Shown here one piece after another: positions 60,235 to 64,000 of a stretch of 64,000 nt of DNA (position 1 is its first letter; every line of letters begins with the position of its first letter). A program made the position numbers and the translations under genes. The stretch spans positions 124,001 to 188,000 of the forward strand of contig JAUNGC010000001.1 in NCBI GenBank assembly GCA_030524745.1. Reading direction: 5' to 3'. This DNA is from Eubacteriales bacterium. GTDB lineage: Bacteria; Bacillota; Clostridia; Lachnospirales; Lachnospiraceae. Under the pieces are notes generated by a model. That model was not told the DNA's origin, ran no database searches, and saw only the letters and a list, made by a program, of their open reading frames with translations.

Positions 60235-60263
60235 ATTTTATCATTTTAACCCATCATATTCAA
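60235..60263 (-). promoter_or_regulatory. Promoter of the winged-helix protein gene
   Basis: TTGAAT (60263-60258) and TAAAAT (60240-60235) are 17 bp apart, about 33 nt before the start codon. The spacer 60264-60395 is AT-rich with no gene. Confidence 0.65.
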
Positions 60264-60395
60264 TACAATTCATTCATTTTTTATGTAATTTCGTTTCGAT
60301 ATTTTTGTAATAGTATCATATTTGGTAGTAATAATGAACATTTTTGTTCATTTAATGACTTTTAATTCAAAAAAGATAAAACAATCTGCATTACA

Positions 60396-60443
60396 AAAGG
60401 ACTGGTATACAGCCCTCAGTGCCATATACCAGTCCTTTATTTT
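60396..60443. terminator. Bidirectional terminator after the radical SAM gene
   Basis: Perfect 14-bp arms (AAAGGACTGGTATA at 60396-60409 and its complement at 60425-60438) carry a 15-nt loop. UUUU follows on the minus strand and ATTTTT on the plus strand. Confidence 0.75.
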
Positions 60444-60459
60444 TCTCAGATTGCCTGCG

Positions 60460-61440
60460 TCAATGCCTAAACAGCGACTGCCGCGCGCCATGATTCGCTT
60501 CCCTGTGCTTTAAGACGTCTTCCACCGCGTCCATTCTCACTCCTGCATCAATGAAATCGCAGTGCTTACAGAATCCGTATCCCTGACGCCCATCCTTAAT
60601 CGCTTCCCGAAGCTGCCTGTACTTCTCACTGTTCCAGCCGTCTTTTAAAGATACCTTGCTCAAATCCGCCAGATCTGTCACTTCAAAATTATCGCAACAG
60701 CAAATTCCCATTTTGCCGTTCGGCATGATCCACATATCCGTATAAGGCATCAGGCAGGTTTCTTTGATTACCTTATCCGTCGCTTTCTTGTTCGGCGCGC
60801 TTCCGGCGCGGTTTGTCAGAACTTCCTTCAGATAACGCATCTGAATCAGTATCTCCACATCGTCAAACTCCTCCGGATGCGCTTTTACATAATCATAAAT
60901 CACTTTCACATTATCATGTAGCTTCATATCCAGACAATAATTGTTGATGATAAGCTGATTCACATAAGGTTTTACCGCCTTCACCTTATCCACATCGAGC
61001 AGCAGCCCGTTGGTTGACATGAAAATGAAGGCGTCCGGCAGTTTTTCTCTGGCATACTTATGAAATTCCACAATTCTCGTATCCAGCCACGGCTCATTGT
61101 TTCCGTACAGTGTCAGATGCCCTTTATATCCCCAATCTGCAAGCTGGTCAATAATGCTGTAATATAAGGACTCGTCCATACGCTTATAAGGGCGCTTCTC
61201 CGCATTTTTGTTCGCTGTACAGAATTCGCATGTCGAGTTACACCGGTTAATCGTCTCCAGATTGACTACCAGAGGCTGGGGCGCCTCCTTTTGAGAAAAG
61301 AAATAATCGATATATGCTTTTTGCTTTTTATTACGCATTAAAAACTGCAGTTTCAGATAGCTGTTGCTGCTGAGCATCGGCAGATATTTTCTCATATTCC
61401 AGCCGAATTTTCCCATAAAATTATGAATTCTGATAGACAT
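60460..61440 (-). CDS. Radical SAM protein with SPASM-like C-terminus
   Basis: The 326-residue enzyme has the cluster motif CNSTCEFC (Cys67, 71, 74), GNNEPWLD in the SAM-binding strand, and a C-terminal auxiliary-cluster region (CLMPYTDMWIMPNGKMGICCCDN and GFCKHCDF). Such proteins modify peptides, sugars or cofactors by radical chemistry. The 138-nt gap and shared orientation suggest it belongs with the acyltransferase genes upstream, perhaps in modifying a surface polymer; this is inference. The first 30 residues are basic and may contact the membrane. Confidence 0.85.
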   Translation of the reverse strand: MSIRIHNFMGKFGWNMRKYLPMLSSNSYLKLQFLMRNKKQKAYIDYFFSQKEAPQPLVVNLETINRCNSTCEFCTANKNAEKRPYKRMDESLYYSIIDQLADWGYKGHLTLYGNNEPWLDTRIVEFHKYAREKLPDAFIFMSTNGLLLDVDKVKAVKPYVNQLIINNYCLDMKLHDNVKVIYDYVKAHPEEFDDVEILIQMRYLKEVLTNRAGSAPNKKATDKVIKETCLMPYTDMWIMPNGKMGICCCDNFEVTDLADLSKVSLKDGWNSEKYRQLREAIKDGRQGYGFCKHCDFIDAGVRMDAVEDVLKHREANHGARQSLFRH

Positions 61441-61572
61441 ATCCTGAATAATCTCCTTTATACCCTTACGGCGTGATTTCCTATATTGTACTATTAAACC
61501 TGAAAAACTGCAAGCTTAAGGCGCACTTTCTTATTCATAGCAGAGGATCCGCCGCAACAGTTCGGCTGCCGT

Positions 61573-61597
61573 AACAGTTCAGCTACGCTGAACTGTT
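61573..61597. other. Hairpin overlapping the SGNH-protein stop codon
   Basis: AACAGTTCAGC (61573-61583) and GCTGAACTGTT (61587-61597) form a perfect 11-bp stem with a 3-nt loop, spanning the stop codon at 61579. A third partial copy (AACAGTTCGGC) lies just downstream at 61557-61567. No U-tract is present. Confidence 0.5.
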
Positions 61598-62577
61598 ATG
61601 TTCTGCTCTTCCCAGGATTCGTAACCCTTCTCTCCTCTCCGGTCCGGAATCTCATAATGATCTTTCAGCCATTTTCCCAGATGCGCAGTATATTTTTCGC
61701 TTCCTCCCTCGTTCAGATGCGTATGATCCGCAAAGTCAAGCGAAAAGTCGATACCGACTTCCTCATATAACTGTGTTGTATTATAATTCAAAAACAAAAT
61801 ATTATTCTCATCCGCCATCTGTTCAATATAATGGTAAACTCTCTGATCCTCTTCTTCCGGCAGGTAGGGCGCGCTCACCAGCGCCAGCAAAATTCCTTCT
61901 TTCTCTGTCAGCGCAATGATCTTTTTCAGATAAAGTTCCGATTTCTCCGTCAGCCTGCTCATATCCGTCACATAACTTAAATCAGGCTGCGTCAATTCGG
62001 TATGGTTGTCCAGCGGCGTATATCCTTTCCAGCGCGCCTGCTCCGACCTGTTCCATGGAAAGTTCTGAAAATCTTCTTCTGTAAGGTTCGTATAGCGGGA
62101 ATGATACTCGATAAATCCTAAAAGCAAATTCCTGCGATCCGTATCGGAACTCGCTATCACCGCCTGATACTTATTCCAGGAAATCCGCATGCCATCCAGA
62201 TTTTCATCAATCCATTTTTTCTGATAGTCTTCATAATACCGAGCCGGAGAGTACATATCCAGCACCACCAGCTTCGGCTTCTGCGTTTTCAACGCCTCCA
62301 CCAGATAATGATAGCTGTTCCAAAGCGGCTGTTCCGCGCTCGTGCACAAATAAGCCGCTATTCCGTAATTATCCCATAATAGCTGCGTATCCACGTTACA
62401 ATGTACATGACTGCTCCCCAAAAACAGCACGTCGATCGCTTCATCCGGCTGCACATACAGCCCTCTGGCCTGATTCACCCCATGCGGTGATTTTACGCAA
62501 AGAATACAGTTTGCCAGATATAATGCTAACATCACCAGACAGGCGAATATCGCCGCCCGGATTCCCTTTTTTTTCAT
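61579..62577 (-). CDS. SGNH/AlgJ-like surface-polymer acyltransferase partner
   Basis: The 332-residue protein has one N-terminal signal-anchor helix (about 7-27) and an extracellular SGNH-type domain. The nucleophile lies in LFLGSSHVH (51-59) and the Asp/His pair in FADHTHLNEGG near 293. Proteins like this (AlgJ/AlgX, DltD-like) take acyl groups from an MBOAT protein to an extracellular polysaccharide or teichoic acid. The MBOAT gene lies 89 nt upstream. GGGAG 5-6 nt before the ATG at 62577 supports the start. Confidence 0.85.
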   Translation of the reverse strand: MKKKGIRAAIFACLVMLALYLANCILCVKSPHGVNQARGLYVQPDEAIDVLFLGSSHVHCNVDTQLLWDNYGIAAYLCTSAEQPLWNSYHYLVEALKTQKPKLVVLDMYSPARYYEDYQKKWIDENLDGMRISWNKYQAVIASSDTDRRNLLLGFIEYHSRYTNLTEEDFQNFPWNRSEQARWKGYTPLDNHTELTQPDLSYVTDMSRLTEKSELYLKKIIALTEKEGILLALVSAPYLPEEEDQRVYHYIEQMADENNILFLNYNTTQLYEEVGIDFSLDFADHTHLNEGGSEKYTAHLGKWLKDHYEIPDRRGEKGYESWEEQNITVQRS

Positions 62578-62666
62578 CTCTGCTCCCGTCTGCGCTTTCT
62601 GCGCGCATTTTAATGGCAATTAAGGTATCTGTTCCGTTGAATGAATCGTAAAAAACAAATTTCATC

Positions 62667-64000
62667 CTAAAAATTCACATAGATAAATCCGGACGGGTCA
62701 AATCCCGGCCCATAGATGCCAAAAACAAATACCGAAACAATCATGAACAGACAAATTCCCCACCTGATTCCGGTTGCCGATTCATAGATCCACGCAGAAG
62801 CCTCCTTATTTTTCCACTCCGACACCACGTCCAGAATAAACAAAAAACAAATGAAAACGGCCGCAGCCAGCATCTGTTCTTTTTCCAGCCCCATCACAAA
62901 AATAAACTGTTCCGCATAGGCGAATCCCTGCCACTTCGTAAAAAGATTGACCAGGCATACCTTTGCCATTTCCAGCGTATCGCTGCGGAAAAAAATCCAC
63001 AAAACGCTGACTAGGAGAAATGTGCACAGCCGCGCCAGCAAACGCCTGATTGTAACAAAGGGTAACTCCCGGCCTTTCAGAACGCGCCGCTTTACACGCC
63101 GGTAAACATCTTCGATAATCTGGCAGCCGCCATGCAGAAGTCCCCACACCAAAAATGTCGGCGCGCCGCCATGCCACAGACCGCTCACCAAAAATACGGC
63201 CAGCAGATTTGCGTATCTGCGCAGAATTCCCTTCCGGTTTCCTCCAAGCGGAATATAGACATAATCCCGAAGCCAACTGCTTAAGGAGATATGCCATCTT
63301 CTCCAGAAACCGGAAATCCCCACCGCAAAATAGGGTTGGCTGAAATTGCGGATCAGCGAAAATCCCATAATTTGCGCGATTCCCACAGCAATACAGGAAT
63401 AGCTGCCAAAATCACAATAAATCTGAATCGCATAAAATAACGCCGCCACAAGCATGGTAAAGCTGTCGCTGTTCTGATACATGCCATAAACATAATCGAC
63501 CAGAATGGATACCCGGTCCGCTATGACCATTTTCAAAAAGAACCCCAGCAAAATGGAAATCATGCCCTGTACAATCCGGTCATAATCCCAAAGCTTCCGG
63601 CGCTTCATTTTCAATATTCTGTCAAGCTGCAATAGAAAATGGTCTCCTCTTTCAATCGGCCCGCTTAAAATGTTCGGGAAAAAGGAAACAAACACCGCAT
63701 ATTTCGCTGGATTTTTTTCCGGCGGATATTTTCCCGACGCTACATCCAGCAAGTACCCGACCGCCTGCAAGGTATAAAAGGAAATCCCCAGCGGCGCTAT
63801 CAGCCCCATTCTCCCGGCGATATCCAGATTCACAATTTTCAGTCCTTTTCCATATGCGGCATTGATCAGATTATCCCAGACCGGCAGATATTTAAAAATA
63901 ACCAGCAATCCCAGATTGACGCACAGACACAGAAGCAACAGCAGATTCCCGGCCTTTTTGCTCATCCGGCGAAGAGCCAGCGCCGTTATCCAGGTTGTTC
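62667..64000 (-). CDS. MBOAT-family O-acyltransferase (AlgI/DltB/PatA-like), partial (N-terminus off right edge)
   Basis: At least 444 residues are visible. The frame stays open to the edge (reading TWITALALRRMSKKAG), so the true start lies outside the window. It has many hydrophobic helices and the family hallmark GFWRRWHISLSSWLRDYVYIPLG. The membrane-embedded catalytic His is in SGLWHGGAPTFLVWGLLHG. MBOAT proteins pass acetyl or other acyl groups across the membrane for polysaccharide or teichoic-acid modification. It pairs with the SGNH protein downstream; the polymer is unknown. Confidence 0.92.
   Translation of the reverse strand, partial: TTWITALALRRMSKKAGNLLLLLCLCVNLGLLVIFKYLPVWDNLINAAYGKGLKIVNLDIAGRMGLIAPLGISFYTLQAVGYLLDVASGKYPPEKNPAKYAVFVSFFPNILSGPIERGDHFLLQLDRILKMKRRKLWDYDRIVQGMISILLGFFLKMVIADRVSILVDYVYGMYQNSDSFTMLVAALFYAIQIYCDFGSYSCIAVGIAQIMGFSLIRNFSQPYFAVGISGFWRRWHISLSSWLRDYVYIPLGGNRKGILRRYANLLAVFLVSGLWHGGAPTFLVWGLLHGGCQIIEDVYRRVKRRVLKGRELPFVTIRRLLARLCTFLLVSVLWIFFRSDTLEMAKVCLVNLFTKWQGFAYAEQFIFVMGLEKEQMLAAAVFICFLFILDVVSEWKNKEASAWIYESATGIRWGICLFMIVSVFVFGIYGPGFDPSGFIYVNF

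Noticed and set aside
60322..60513. Open frame of 63 codons on the plus strand
   Set aside because: Runs through a bidirectional terminator hairpin and into the 3' end of the radical SAM gene.

Overview
The window looks like a chromosomal segment of an anaerobic, gut-type Firmicute, most likely a member of the Lachnospiraceae or a close relative in the Clostridia. The reasons are: mid-GC coding sequence with AT-rich spacers; GGAGG-type ribosome binding sites and frequent ATGA start/stop overlaps; a Gram-positive (CGAAC-N4-GTTYG type) LexA box; LplB/YtcP-type sugar transporters; an unusual threonine-pathway operon that uses a phosphoglycerate-mutase-like homoserine kinase; and a corrinoid uptake operon under a B12 riboswitch. 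This family-level placement is inferred from gene content, not from a marker-gene comparison. Most genes lie on the minus strand. I see no phage, insertion sequence or CRISPR array.

Layout. 1-8.3 kb (minus): an MBL/beta-CASP RNA nuclease, thyA, folA, a two-component system, and an ABC ATPase with an FtsX-like permease that runs off the left edge. 8.4-8.7 kb (plus): an internally deleted methyltransferase remnant. 8.7-14.2 kb: an L-fucose operon (fucI, kinase, fucA, fucU) with a divergent AraC regulator. 14.2-18.3 kb: an ABC exporter followed by a GH3 glycosidase. 18.4-22.5 kb: cobalamin riboswitch, btuF, btuC, btuD and a CGGC protein. 22.6-25.9 kb: a second two-component system flanked by two unknown membrane proteins. 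26.0-27.6 kb: tRNA-Gly(GCC) and a membrane-anchored NagZ-like GH3 enzyme. 27.6-28.3 kb: AT-rich non-coding DNA. 28.3-29.8 kb (plus): a LUD protein and a flavodoxin/ferredoxin protein. 29.9-33.7 kb: a MacB-like exporter with a CARG-rich beta-sandwich adaptor. 34-38.2 kb: ACT protein, hom, homoserine kinase-like and aspartokinase genes. 38.3-40.4 kb: traX-like and glyA. 40.5-40.75 kb: a 269-bp imperfect palindrome abutting the glyA promoter. 40.9-42.6 kb: a lipid kinase and a PAP2 phosphatase.

42.7-54.9 kb is the most interesting block. A PrpR-like regulator is divergent from an operon encoding a DUF1537 four-carbon acid sugar kinase, an iron-type alcohol dehydrogenase, a DapA/NanA-family aldolase, a PdxA2-type dehydrogenase, a three-part oligosaccharide ABC transporter and a fusion of a formylglycine-generating-enzyme-like domain to a sialidase-like propeller. 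Together these could import a glycoside of a 3-deoxy-2-ulosaric acid and take it to pyruvate plus dihydroxyacetone phosphate by way of a tetronate. That route is a hypothesis. 54.9-57.2 kb: an SOS-controlled operon (small companion protein, DinB, SRAP peptidase). 57.3-60.2 kb: a DUF3892 protein, a coiled-coil membrane protein and a winged-helix protein of unknown role. 60.4-64 kb: a surface-polymer acylation module (MBOAT, SGNH protein) with a radical SAM protein; the MBOAT gene runs off the right edge.
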